Source: Boudabousia liubingyangii (GTDB lineage: Bacteria; Actinomycetota; Actinomycetes; Actinomycetales; Actinomycetaceae). From it: 64,000 nucleotides of DNA. Both the position numbers and the translations under genes were made by a program. The notes below the pieces were generated by a model, which worked only from the letters and a program-made list of their open reading frames with translations, ran no database searches and had not been told where the DNA came from. Shown in pieces: positions 53,920-63,036 of the stretch; position 1 is the first letter of the stretch; every line of letters begins with the position of its first letter. Location of the stretch: the NCBI RefSeq assembly GCF_001907245.1, contig NZ_MQSU01000002.1, positions 434,001 to 498,000 of the forward strand. Direction: 5' to 3'.

Positions 53920-56418
53920 TTAATCGCCCGTATTTACGTTGCCCATCGAGGCAGCGCGACGACGTCCACGACGCGGTTGCGCGAGGCGCACGGTAGGTGC
54001 TTGCTGCGCAGCAACAGTAGTTTTTGCTCCCCTGTCTTCACTGTCACTGCCAGTGTTTACAGAGGCCTGCGTTTCCTGCGGACCTGCAGTCACTACCCCG
54101 GTAGAGGCAGCACGACGACGTCCCCGCTTTAACGGTTTTGAAACAATCTCAGTCTTAGCAGGCACCTCATCGCTTAACTTCGGCGATTCAACCGACTCCT
54201 CAGACTGTTCTCCAGACGCGGACGAACGTTCGGAACCCCGATTACGTCCCCGTTCCTTTGAAGTCTTGGCAGATTTGCTATTCCGCTTATTCGGCTTAGC
54301 TTCACGCTTAGCAGATTCATTTTGTTCTGCTTCAGACGCCGTCTCAGGATGTACGTCCGCATCAGCTAGCGCTTCTTGCACATCCTTAACGTCTTTATTA
54401 GCAGCTGCCGCGATTGCGGACATTGCGGCCTTAACCTGCTCTTGGGCTGCCTGGGCTTTAGCCTGTTCCTTTTCAGCGCGACGATTCTTAGCCTGCTCAG
54501 AGTTTGAGCGTGACTGGTCCTTATCACGACCGCGATTACCCTTGTGGTTACGGTTTGAACGATCTTCGAAGGCGTCAAGAATATCGTCACGCTCGCGCTC
54601 GATGGGCTCATCGTGCACGATAAATCCGCGGCCGCCACAGCATTCACATTCAGTAGAGAAGGCTTCAACTAGTCCCTGACCAACACGCTTTCTGGTCATC
54701 TGGACTAGCCCCAGCGCGGTCACTTCGGAAACTTGGTGACGAGTACGGTCGCGTCCTAGGCATTCAACCAGACGACGCAGAACCAGATCACGGTTCGACT
54801 CAAGGACCATATCGACGAAGTCAATCACGATGATCCCACCAATATCGCGCAACCTAAGCTGGCGGACAATTTCTTCCGCCGCTTCTAGGTTATTGCGCGT
54901 GACAGTCTCTTCTAGGGTGCCGCCGGCACCGGTGTAGCGACCGGTATTAACGTCGATAACCGTCATCGCTTCGGTACGGTCGATCACAAGGGAGCCACCT
55001 GAAGGCAACCAGGCCTTGCGATCCATACCTTTAGCTAGTTGCTGGTCAACGCGGTATTTGGCGAAAACGTCCTCTTCGCCCTCGTAATGTTCTAGGCGTG
55101 CAGAGAGTTCAGGTGATAGTTCGGAAACATATTCGCTAATGGTTTCCCAAGCTCCGTCACCGGCAACAATCAGTTTATTGAAGTCTTCGTTGAAAATATC
55201 GCGAACTACGCGCACCGCGAGTTCGGGTTCCGAACGCACGATGTACGGCGCAGCCTTCTTTTGCTTCTGCTTCTTTTCGATTTCGGTCCACTGACGCTGG
55301 AGCCGTTCAACATCGGAGCGCAGTTGCTCTTCAGTGGCGCCTTCGGCCGCGGTACGGACGATTACACCAAAGCCCTTGGGGACGACCTGTCGCAGAATCT
55401 TCTTAAGACGGGCTCGTTCTTTTTCGGGTAGTTTGCGGGAGATACCCGTCATCTGTCCCGAGGGGACTAGTACCAGGTAGCGTCCAGCTAGGGTGATCTG
55501 GCTGGTTAGGCGAGCCCCCTTGTGCCCGATCGGGTCTTTCGTAACCTGGACTAGGACTGAGTCGCCGGGAGACAAGGCCTTTTCAATGCGACGCTGTTTG
55601 CCAGCAGCATCGGCAATGTCCCAGTTGACTTCACCGGCGTACAAGACGCCGTTACGGCCTTCGCCGATATCCACGAAGGCAGCCTCCATCGAGGGCAGTA
55701 CGTTTTGAATCTTACCCACGTAGACGTTGCCAACCTTGGAGGTTTGGGCACGACGGGCTACGTAGTGCTCAACTAGGAGTCCGTCTTCGATTACGGCGAT
55801 CTGGTTTAGACCATCACGTTCACGGACAACCATTAGACGGTCGACAGCTTCTCGGCGAGCCAAGAACTCTGATTCGGTAACGGCAGTCTTCTTGCGACCT
55901 TCCTTGCGGCCTTCTTTACGTCGTTGGCGCTTCGCTTCGAGACGGGTAGAACCTTCTAGGGCGGTTACTTCGTCCTTGGGGTCACGTTCGGGTGCGTCCT
56001 CGTCTGAGGTGCGTGAACGGCGACGGCGACGCCTACGGGTCGAGGTGGTTTCCTCTTCCTCGGTTTCCTCGCCGGATACTACAGTTTCTTCTGCTTCTTC
56101 CGAGGGAGCTTCTTCTTCCCGTTCGGCTTCTGAGTCGTTTTTACGTTTTGACTTAGATTTCTTTCGGGTGTTCTTTTCTGCTTTCGGGCTTTCTGATTTT
56201 TCAGCTAGGTCCTCGGAATCGGACTTGCGAGTACGAGTACGCCTACGGCTAGTTTCGGGTTCTTCCGTGTCCTCAGCTTTTTTCGCGCGGACCTTTGAAA
56301 GATCCGGCGCTTGGAATAGAGGCGCCTGGAACAGGGGTGCAGCCGCTGCGGGCATAGCCTGCCTAGGCGGAACCGCTTCAGCCGATTCAGAACCACTGAA
56401 CAGGTCAGTATTAGTCAT
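53920..56418 (-). CDS. rne: Ribonuclease E/G
   Basis: 832 residues. The catalytic core (about 240-640) has a KVGNVYVGKIQNVLPSMEAAFVDIGEGRNGVL S1 domain, RLTSQITLAGRYLVLVPSG, the DNase-I-like metal site around IDVNTGRYTG and GGIIVIDFVDM, and a CECCGGRG zinc link. Both ends are disordered: a 160-residue N-terminal Arg/Lys/Glu/Ser-rich region and a C-terminal region with RRGRRRAAS motifs repeated (KRGRRRAAS and RRGRRRAAS). Actinobacterial RNase E has this architecture. It processes rRNA and mRNA. Located upstream of the rplU-rpmA-obg cluster. Confidence 0.94.
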   Translation of the reverse strand: MTNTDLFSGSESAEAVPPRQAMPAAAAPLFQAPLFQAPDLSKVRAKKAEDTEEPETSRRRTRTRKSDSEDLAEKSESPKAEKNTRKKSKSKRKNDSEAEREEEAPSEEAEETVVSGEETEEEETTSTRRRRRRRSRTSDEDAPERDPKDEVTALEGSTRLEAKRQRRKEGRKEGRKKTAVTESEFLARREAVDRLMVVRERDGLNQIAVIEDGLLVEHYVARRAQTSKVGNVYVGKIQNVLPSMEAAFVDIGEGRNGVLYAGEVNWDIADAAGKQRRIEKALSPGDSVLVQVTKDPIGHKGARLTSQITLAGRYLVLVPSGQMTGISRKLPEKERARLKKILRQVVPKGFGVIVRTAAEGATEEQLRSDVERLQRQWTEIEKKQKQKKAAPYIVRSEPELAVRVVRDIFNEDFNKLIVAGDGAWETISEYVSELSPELSARLEHYEGEEDVFAKYRVDQQLAKGMDRKAWLPSGGSLVIDRTEAMTVIDVNTGRYTGAGGTLEETVTRNNLEAAEEIVRQLRLRDIGGIIVIDFVDMVLESNRDLVLRRLVECLGRDRTRHQVSEVTALGLVQMTRKRVGQGLVEAFSTECECCGGRGFIVHDEPIERERDDILDAFEDRSNRNHKGNRGRDKDQSRSNSEQAKNRRAEKEQAKAQAAQEQVKAAMSAIAAAANKDVKDVQEALADADVHPETASEAEQNESAKREAKPNKRNSKSAKTSKERGRNRGSERSSASGEQSEESVESPKLSDEVPAKTEIVSKPLKRGRRRAASTGVVTAGPQETQASVNTGSDSEDRGAKTTVAAQQAPTVRLAQPRRGRRRAASMGNVNTGD

Positions 56419-56613
56419 ATTTAAATAGTCTCCAGTTGTTGTGGCAATCTGCCACCGTCACGCTAAGTGACAATAAAGTCTTGGGGGCGTATGTGAACGC
56501 CAATCTGTTTAATAATACCTTATTTCTTTCCTTAAGCACCCTTACGCGGTGGGCTATTTACTACGAAGTTGTCACAAAACACATTTTTGTCGGCTTTTAA
56601 CTACGCGCTGACA

Positions 56614-56626
56614 GAAAAACCAAGTA
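56614..56626. promoter_or_regulatory. 13-base motif upstream of cydA, repeated upstream of cydD
   Basis: GAAAAACCAAGTA occurs here and at 59337-59349 in the cydB-cydD gap. It lies 44-56 bases before the cydA start, next to an AT-rich stretch (GTATATATAC at 56638-56647) that may form the -10 region. Confidence 0.35.
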
Positions 56627-56669
56627 TCTTTGTATCTGTATATATACGTCTATCAGAAAGGTGGAACGA

Positions 56670-58190
56670 GTGATTTCCTTCCCGACTGCCTTAGATGCGC
56701 TTGATGTAGCGCGTTGGCAATTTGGTATCACCACCGTTTATCACTTCATTCTGGTGCCACTAACCATTGGTCTTTCAGTGATGGTCGCCATCATGGAAAC
56801 CATGTGGTTGAAAACCCAAAAAGAACACTGGCTAAAGGCCACCAAATTCTTTGGTCGCCTGTTCCTAATTAACTTTGCTTTGGGTGTGGCAACCGGTATC
56901 GTCCAGGAGTTCCAGTTCGGCATGAACTGGTCTGAATACTCTCGTATGGTCGGTGATATTTTCGGTGCGCCTCTGGCTATTGAGGCTCTACTTGCTTTCT
57001 TCATGGAATCCACCTTCCTTGGATTGTGGATCTTCGGCTGGGGCAAGCTATCTCCTAAGCTACATGCCACCATGATTTGGCTGGTAGCTGCTGGTGTTAA
57101 CCTCTCCGCACTCTGGATCTTGGGTGCGAACTCTTGGATGCAGCACCCGGTGGGTGCCACCCTAAACCCGGCTACCGGACGCTTCGAACTCGATGGTGTT
57201 GGTGGCTTCTTCCAGGTCGTTGCTAACCCGACCCTATGGTTGACCTTCTTCCACGTAGTTCTTTCCGCTTGGCTACTAGCTGGCACCTTTATTGCGGGTC
57301 TAGCTATCTGGTGGATGGTCCGAGCCGCTAACTCTGACGAAGAAGGCGAAAAGCAGGCACGCAATATTTGGCGTCCCGTTGCTCGCTTCGGCCTCTTGAT
57401 CATGTTCATCGGCGGTATCGGTACTGCCATTTCCGGTGACCTTCAAGGTAAGCACCTGATCGCTGAACAGCCCATGAAGATGGCCGCCGCTGAATCGCTT
57501 TGCCACACTGAAAAGGGAGCCGCCTTTACGGTCTTCTCTTGGGGTAACTGCGAGGGCGATAATGAGCCGACCAAGATTATTGAAATTCCTTACCTACTAT
57601 CCTTCCTAGCTACCAATGATCCGACTGCCGAAGTTAAGGGCGTCAAGGATCTACAGCAGGAAATGGTCCAGGCCTTCAATAACAACGAAGCCTTCAAGGC
57701 TCAGTACGGTGATGCTTCCCAGTATTCCTTCGCTCCCCCGGCCAATGCCGTCTTCTGGTCATTCCGACTAATGATTGGTCTTGGCCTATTCTCAATGCTC
57801 CTAGCTTTCGCGGGCCTATGGCTCACCCGAAAGGGTGCTCTTCCGCGACAGAAGTGGCTATCCACGCTAGCTTTGATCAGCCTCCCCATGCCCTTCCTAG
57901 GCGCATCTTTCGGCTGGATCTTCACTGAAATCGGACGTCAGCCGTGGGTTGTCGTTCCGAACTTCGCAACTGGTGCAGACCCGGTTGGAGACGTCTTTAT
58001 GATGACTCAGGCTGGTGTCTCAGGTTCGGTTTCTGCTGGCGCAATGTTGGCTTCGCTCATCGTCTTTACCTTGCTATACGCTGCTCTAGGTGTGGTCTGG
58101 TACTGGCTAATGCGTCGCTATGCCCTAGAGGGCGTTTCGAATAAACCTACCGGAGAAGGCCAGAACCATGATCTGGCGTTCTCTTACTGA
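56670..58190 (+). CDS. cydA: Cytochrome bd ubiquinol oxidase subunit I
   Basis: 506 residues, nine or so membrane helices. Haem-ligand and quinol-site signatures are visible: YHFILVPLTIGLS near residue 25 (haem b595 His), FQFGMNWSEYSRMVGDIFG, a FMESTFLGLWIFGW glutamate pair and GRQPWVV near residue 415. The Q loop is of the short form. GTG at 56670 was preferred to 56661 because AAAGGTGG lies 5-6 bases upstream. High-affinity O2 reduction at low oxygen, in the same operon as cydBDC. Confidence 0.95.
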   Translation: MISFPTALDALDVARWQFGITTVYHFILVPLTIGLSVMVAIMETMWLKTQKEHWLKATKFFGRLFLINFALGVATGIVQEFQFGMNWSEYSRMVGDIFGAPLAIEALLAFFMESTFLGLWIFGWGKLSPKLHATMIWLVAAGVNLSALWILGANSWMQHPVGATLNPATGRFELDGVGGFFQVVANPTLWLTFFHVVLSAWLLAGTFIAGLAIWWMVRAANSDEEGEKQARNIWRPVARFGLLIMFIGGIGTAISGDLQGKHLIAEQPMKMAAAESLCHTEKGAAFTVFSWGNCEGDNEPTKIIEIPYLLSFLATNDPTAEVKGVKDLQQEMVQAFNNNEAFKAQYGDASQYSFAPPANAVFWSFRLMIGLGLFSMLLAFAGLWLTRKGALPRQKWLSTLALISLPMPFLGASFGWIFTEIGRQPWVVVPNFATGADPVGDVFMMTQAGVSGSVSAGAMLASLIVFTLLYAALGVVWYWLMRRYALEGVSNKPTGEGQNHDLAFSY

Positions 58191-58213
58191 GCCGGATCGA
58201 AAGGAATATTAAT

Positions 58214-59332
58214 ATGACTACTCTTCAGATCCTGTGGTTCATCCTAATTGCAGTTCTTTGGACTGCTTACCTAGCACTAGAAGGTTTCGGTCTAGGAGCG
58301 GGCATGCTCATGCCTTTCCTAACCAAGTCGGATCGTGAACGCGGTGCGGTAGTTAAGGCCATCGGCCCCCACTGGGATGGCAACGAGGTTTGGCTACTTA
58401 CCGCCGGTGGCGCTACCTTTGCGGCATTCCCGGAATGGTACGCCACCATGTTCTCAGGCATGTACTTGGCACTGTTCTTACTGCTTGTTGCTCTGATCGT
58501 TCGCATTTGTGCGATTGAATGGCGCAAGAAGATTAACTCTGACCAGTGGCGTGCACGCTGGGACTGGGCACAGTCCATCAGCGCCTGGGTTGTTCCGATC
58601 CTGCTGGGCGTTGCTTTTGCTAACTTGGTTCAGGGTATGCAGATTGCGGTTGTAAAGCCCTCTGACCCGATGACCGCCGTACCGGTTGATCAGATCGATC
58701 TAGCACATGACGTGCACAACCTAGTGGGTGGTTTCTGGTCTTTGATTACGCCCTTCACCCTACTTGGTGGCATTGTTGTGGCGGCACTATTCCTCAGCCA
58801 CGGCGCACTCTTCTTGAACCTTAAGCTAGCTGGAGACCTTGGAGACCGAGCTGCGAAGCTTGCCGCTCCTCTGTCTCTTGCTTCCACCGGCTTGACCGCA
58901 GTCTGGGCGCTTTGGGCACAGTTCGCATACGGTTCCGGTCAGCCCCTAGCATGGGTTCCGCTGGCAATCGCCGCCGTGCTGTTGATCGTTTCGACCGCTG
59001 CCACTGTAACCGGCAAGATTCGCCCGGCTTTCTGGGCTTCCTTCGCCGGCATTGCGGGTGCGGTCGCGTTCATCTTCACGAATATGGCTCCCGATGTTAT
59101 GCGTTCTGCCATTGATCCGGCATACTCGCTAACCCTGTGGGATGCTTCGTCTTCATACGGCACCTTGAAGCTAATGACCATTGTTGCTGTCATCCTTGTC
59201 CCGATCGTTTTGGCCTACACGGTATGGTCTTACTACGTATTCCGGGCCAAGATCTCAGTTGATGATGTTCACCCTGCTGGCCTATTGAAGGATAAGATCC
59301 GTCTAGGTGAAAACTTCCTAGCAACTAACTGA
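58214..59332 (+). CDS. cydB: Cytochrome bd ubiquinol oxidase subunit II
   Basis: 372 residues, eight to nine membrane helices. Family marks: AYLALEGFGLGAGMLMPFL near the start, GPHWDGNEVWLLTAGGATFAAFPEWYA near residue 50, and DVHNLVGGFWSLITPF near residue 160. 23 bases downstream of cydA, so the two are co-translated. A hairpin terminator follows and separates it from cydDC. Confidence 0.95.
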   Translation: MTTLQILWFILIAVLWTAYLALEGFGLGAGMLMPFLTKSDRERGAVVKAIGPHWDGNEVWLLTAGGATFAAFPEWYATMFSGMYLALFLLLVALIVRICAIEWRKKINSDQWRARWDWAQSISAWVVPILLGVAFANLVQGMQIAVVKPSDPMTAVPVDQIDLAHDVHNLVGGFWSLITPFTLLGGIVVAALFLSHGALFLNLKLAGDLGDRAAKLAAPLSLASTGLTAVWALWAQFAYGSGQPLAWVPLAIAAVLLIVSTAATVTGKIRPAFWASFAGIAGAVAFIFTNMAPDVMRSAIDPAYSLTLWDASSSYGTLKLMTIVAVILVPIVLAYTVWSYYVFRAKISVDDVHPAGLLKDKIRLGENFLATN

Positions 59333-59336
59333 TCAG

Positions 59337-59357
59337 GAAAAACCAAGTACTTGGTTT
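59337..59357. promoter_or_regulatory. 18-bp palindrome and repeated cyd motif between cydB and cydD
   Basis: AAACCAAGTACTTGGTTT (59340-59357) is a perfect palindrome beginning inside the motif GAAAAACCAAGTA (59337-59349) that also lies upstream of cydA. It may be an operator for a cyd regulator, or the base of a second terminator hairpin. Confidence 0.4.
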
Positions 59358-59370
59358 ATTAGCCTGTTCA

Positions 59371-59407
59371 AAGCCCCTTGTAAGAGTGAATCTCTTACAA
59401 GGGGCTT
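59371..59407 (+). terminator. Terminator between cydAB and cydDC
   Basis: Perfect 16-bp arms (59371-59386 and 59392-59407) with a TGAAT loop and a short CTTT tail, 38 bases after the cydB stop. cydDC must either have their own promoter or rely on read-through. Confidence 0.85.
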
Positions 59408-59461
59408 TCGCTATCAGGGCAGGTCGAATCATCTAACAGGGTTTTTTGGCACAATACAAGA

Positions 59462-61252
59462 ATGAAACCTTTAGATCCAAAATTAATGAAATATGCGGGG
59501 GCAGCCCGCAGGTATGTCATTATTATTTCGATCATTGGATTCATTACTGCCTTACTAGTAATAGCGCAGATTATCTCCCTATCCTTCTTTATCTCTCCGA
59601 TCGTCGATGGAAAGATGACTCTGGGCGAAAGATTGGCAAGACCTTTACCTTTCATCGTTCTTGCGTGTGTCCTAGTCATTAGGGCTGCTTTGGTCTATTA
59701 CCGAGAGTCCTTAGGTCATCGAGCCGCAGCTGAGGTGATAATCGAGCTTCGCAAACAGGTCATCGAGTCAGCAAAAACTCAAGGTACTCGCTGGGCGGCA
59801 AAAAATGGTCCCCATACGGTCTCTCTGGTGACACGTGGACTCGACGCTTTAACCCCCTACTTTGTAAGATACCTACCCCAGTTAATTCTCTCATCGACCG
59901 TTACCCCATTAACCCTGGTAGTAATGGCGTATTTCGATCTCTTGTCAGCGGTTACTGCGCTGATTTCGATCCCGTTGATTCCCATCTTTATGATCATCGT
60001 GGGACGTCTAACTCAAGAGTTCTCTGATCATAAACTCAAAACCATGGAGAAGCTGGGATCCCAAGTTTTGGACCTGCTTTCAGGATTGGTGACCCTTCGG
60101 GCTCTAGGACGTGCTAAAGGGCCCGAAAAGCAGATTAGAAAAATCGGGGACGACTATAACGCTTCGACTATGGCTACTCTCCGTTTAGCTTTCCTCTCAG
60201 GAGCCATACTCGAATTCATCGCAACTCTCTCGGTTGCCGTGGTTGCTGTGGGCGTCGGCTTCCGCCTGGTGAGCGGTTCCCTTTCGTTAAGCACTGGACT
60301 GATTGTCATCATGCTTGCCCCTGAGGTTTATCAACCTTTGCGTCAGGTGGGATTCCAATTCCACGCCTCTGCAGATGGAGTTTCGGCTTTTAATGCCGCA
60401 CTGAAAATTATTGAATCCGCCAAGCAGGATCAGGGGCAAACTAAGGTTGATTTTAGCGGACGAGATATCAAGCTTGACAAAGTGAGCATTGTGGCCCGTG
60501 GTCGCTATGCCCCATTCCAAGCATCAGGACTAATCAGGTCAGGAAAAATTACCGCTTTGAGCGGACCGTCTGGGATTGGAAAGTCATCATTGACGATGGC
60601 GATTCTAGGACTGCAGGAGATCACCGAAGGACGGATTGTGCTACAAGACGGTCACTCCCCAGCGGTTGATCTATCAACCTGTTCGGCAGATGAAAAATTA
60701 GCTAGTTCAACTTGGATTGCCCAACAACCATTGCTTTTCCCAGGCACTATTCTTTCTAACGTATTACTAGGCTCAGGTATCTATGCTGAGTCGTATTCGG
60801 CGCTTCCCAAAGCGGAACAAAGCAAGTTACTTTCAGCAGCTAAACAAATCGGATTCGATCAAGTGGTAGAGCACTTTCCGTCCGGTTGGGATACTCCGTT
60901 GGGAGCTGGAGGAATCGGGCTATCAGTCGGCCAACGCCAACGGCTGGCACTTACACGGGCGCTACTCAACCCAAAGTCCCTGGTGATTCTAGATGAACCA
61001 ACAGCTCATTTGGATGCCCCTAGCGAGGACAATATTGCCGCCGCGCTGAACTCCTTGGCAGAGGCCGGCGCAATCGTGCTGGTGATTGCGCATCGAAAAT
61101 CACTGCTAAAGCTGGCGAACGACGTGATCGTTCTGGAAGACCACGTCTTCGACCAGTCAGAGCTGGAAGCTGCTCTCATTGAGACAGAAGAAACGGAGCC
61201 TGACCAGGCCCCTGAGTTTAATACCTTCTTTACTCAAGGAGGCGAACTATGA
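59462..61252 (+). CDS. cydD: ABC exporter CydD (thiol exporter for cytochrome bd assembly)
   Basis: 596 residues: six membrane helices (about 20-310) and a C-terminal ATPase with GPSGIGKSSLT (Walker A near residue 370), signature LSVGQRQRLALTRALL, LVILDEPTAHLD (Walker B) and the switch His in IAHRKS. With CydC it exports cysteine/glutathione in E. coli and is needed for cytochrome bd. Its stop overlaps the cydC start by 4 bases (ATGA). Members of this family are often annotated by order alone; the first gene after cydB is taken as cydD. Confidence 0.92.
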   Translation: MKPLDPKLMKYAGAARRYVIIISIIGFITALLVIAQIISLSFFISPIVDGKMTLGERLARPLPFIVLACVLVIRAALVYYRESLGHRAAAEVIIELRKQVIESAKTQGTRWAAKNGPHTVSLVTRGLDALTPYFVRYLPQLILSSTVTPLTLVVMAYFDLLSAVTALISIPLIPIFMIIVGRLTQEFSDHKLKTMEKLGSQVLDLLSGLVTLRALGRAKGPEKQIRKIGDDYNASTMATLRLAFLSGAILEFIATLSVAVVAVGVGFRLVSGSLSLSTGLIVIMLAPEVYQPLRQVGFQFHASADGVSAFNAALKIIESAKQDQGQTKVDFSGRDIKLDKVSIVARGRYAPFQASGLIRSGKITALSGPSGIGKSSLTMAILGLQEITEGRIVLQDGHSPAVDLSTCSADEKLASSTWIAQQPLLFPGTILSNVLLGSGIYAESYSALPKAEQSKLLSAAKQIGFDQVVEHFPSGWDTPLGAGGIGLSVGQRQRLALTRALLNPKSLVILDEPTAHLDAPSEDNIAAALNSLAEAGAIVLVIAHRKSLLKLANDVIVLEDHVFDQSELEAALIETEETEPDQAPEFNTFFTQGGEL

Positions 61253-63036
61253 GCTTCTCGCTACTCTCAAAGAAAGAACGCCAAGCAATCAAAGAGATAT
61301 GGCCGTTGCTTGGTATCTCGCTATTCTCACTTTGGTGGCCAGTCTTTTTGGGCACCTTGGCGTTAGGGGCGTCAATCGGTTTAGCCGCAGTTTCCGCGTG
61401 GTTGATCGCTAGAGCCTCACAGATGCCGCCAGTTATGTATCTAACGGTGGCGGTCACGTCAGTACGTGCATTGGGTATTTCAAAAGCGCTTTTCCGATAC
61501 ATTGAAAGACTGGTTTCGCACCGAATCGCTTTAAAGGGCGTAGTTAATCTGCGCGCTAACCTTTATGAAAAGCTTTCTGGATTGCGTTCGGATCGGGTGG
61601 CCGGACTTCATAAGGGTCAGCTCTTGGGGCGAGCCACAGCTGATGTCGATGCGCTTGGGGACCTCATCGTTAGGGTCCTACAGCCTATCATGGTGGCTTT
61701 TGTTACCGCCGTTCTGACGTGTGGAGCGCTGGCTTTCTTGTATTGGCCCGCAGCATTGATTCTCTTGGCCACGTTGTTGTTTTCGATTTTCGGTTCACTA
61801 GTGCTTTCCGCCCGCAGCAATCGAAAGGCTGTCACGGCAACCCTACTCAGTGAAGAAAAAATCGCCTCACTGACGTCAAATCTACTTATCGATCAAGCTC
61901 AAGTTCGAGCGTTGGGGCAAGAAGAAGCAATCTGGGCACAGATCAGTGAAGTCGAAGGTATTCATAAAAACGCGATTAACCAAGCAGCCAAAACCAGTGC
62001 TCTTGGGGCGACAATCGACAATCTAGGTTTGGCACTTGCTATCCTCGGCTGTGTTTTAGCCGGTGGCTATGGCGTTACCAGCGGTACGCTTTCTTTTGTT
62101 GGTTACGCGGTCGTGGTCCTAACGCCCCTCGCGGCCTTCGAGGGCACCGCTCAGCTGCCTATGGCAGCAGCTGCTTTAGTCCGCTCTGGTGGCTCAGCCG
62201 TACGTATTCTAGAGTTGATCGAAGGGCCTGCCGAACCGGAATCGAAGACCCCATTAGCGCTTGATCAAACCGAACTAATTGCTTCTGACCTGAGCGCTGT
62301 TTGGATACCGGGTAAGCCAATCTTTAATAACCTGTCACTGGAGTTGAAACCAGGTAAAAAGATCGCGATTGTTGGTCCTTCTGGTATCGGCAAGACCACC
62401 CTTCTTCTGTGCCTAGCCGGAATGCTACCTGCTGAAGACGGACAGCTTTCACTAGGGGGTGTGGACCCGTGGCTATTAACCGATAGTGAACGCGCAAAGC
62501 TCTTAACTTTGACCCCTGAAGATGCACATATCTTCCAGACTTCGGTCTTTGAGAATCTTCGCGTAGCTAATCGCGACCTTTCTGAGGAGGACGCGGAGAA
62601 ATTACTGCGGCAAGTTCACCTAGGTTCTTGGTTAGATTCTGCCCCAGCTGGACTATCTACTGAGCTTACTCAAGGAGCTACGAATATTTCCGGGGGTGAG
62701 CGCCGGCGGATTTTACTGGCCCGTGCGTTAGCCTCCCCCGCCCCGCTTTTGCTACTTGACGAACCTGCAGAACATTTGGATCCAACAACTGCCGATAGCA
62801 TCATGAGGGATCTATTCTCTTTGTCCGATCGTGGCATTCTAGTGGTATCCCACCGACTTTCAGCATTAGAAGATGCTGATGAGGTAATCGTGATTGACAA
62901 GCCCGAAGCGGGCTTAAGTCATGCAGGTAGCCGTGACTCTATCCCGGCAACTATAGTGTTTAGAGGAAGTTTCGAAGCCGCACTGTCCGATCCGTTTGTG
63001 TCATCAGTTTTAGAAAAAGAGGAAACCCATGTCTGA
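61249..63036 (+). CDS. cydC: ABC exporter CydC
   Basis: 595 residues. Six membrane helices (about 15-300), then the ATPase: GPSGIGKTTLLLCLAG near residue 378, signature ISGGERRRILLARALA, LLLLDEPAEHLDP and VVSHR. Partner of CydD. Its 3' end overlaps the next gene by 8 bases, tying the sensor gene to the cyd operon. Confidence 0.92.
   Translation: MSFSLLSKKERQAIKEIWPLLGISLFSLWWPVFLGTLALGASIGLAAVSAWLIARASQMPPVMYLTVAVTSVRALGISKALFRYIERLVSHRIALKGVVNLRANLYEKLSGLRSDRVAGLHKGQLLGRATADVDALGDLIVRVLQPIMVAFVTAVLTCGALAFLYWPAALILLATLLFSIFGSLVLSARSNRKAVTATLLSEEKIASLTSNLLIDQAQVRALGQEEAIWAQISEVEGIHKNAINQAAKTSALGATIDNLGLALAILGCVLAGGYGVTSGTLSFVGYAVVVLTPLAAFEGTAQLPMAAAALVRSGGSAVRILELIEGPAEPESKTPLALDQTELIASDLSAVWIPGKPIFNNLSLELKPGKKIAIVGPSGIGKTTLLLCLAGMLPAEDGQLSLGGVDPWLLTDSERAKLLTLTPEDAHIFQTSVFENLRVANRDLSEEDAEKLLRQVHLGSWLDSAPAGLSTELTQGATNISGGERRRILLARALASPAPLLLLDEPAEHLDPTTADSIMRDLFSLSDRGILVVSHRLSALEDADEVIVIDKPEAGLSHAGSRDSIPATIVFRGSFEAALSDPFVSSVLEKEETHV

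Noticed and set aside
53939-54679. 246-codon open frame on the plus strand
   Set aside because: Antisense to the Arg/Ser-rich C-terminal tail of rne; no family resemblance and no ribosome binding site.
55892-56428. 178-codon Ser/Arg-rich open frame on the plus strand
   Set aside because: Antisense to the low-complexity N-terminal part of rne.
56741-57430. 229-codon open frame on the minus strand
   Set aside because: Antisense to cydA, which has clear cytochrome bd motifs.
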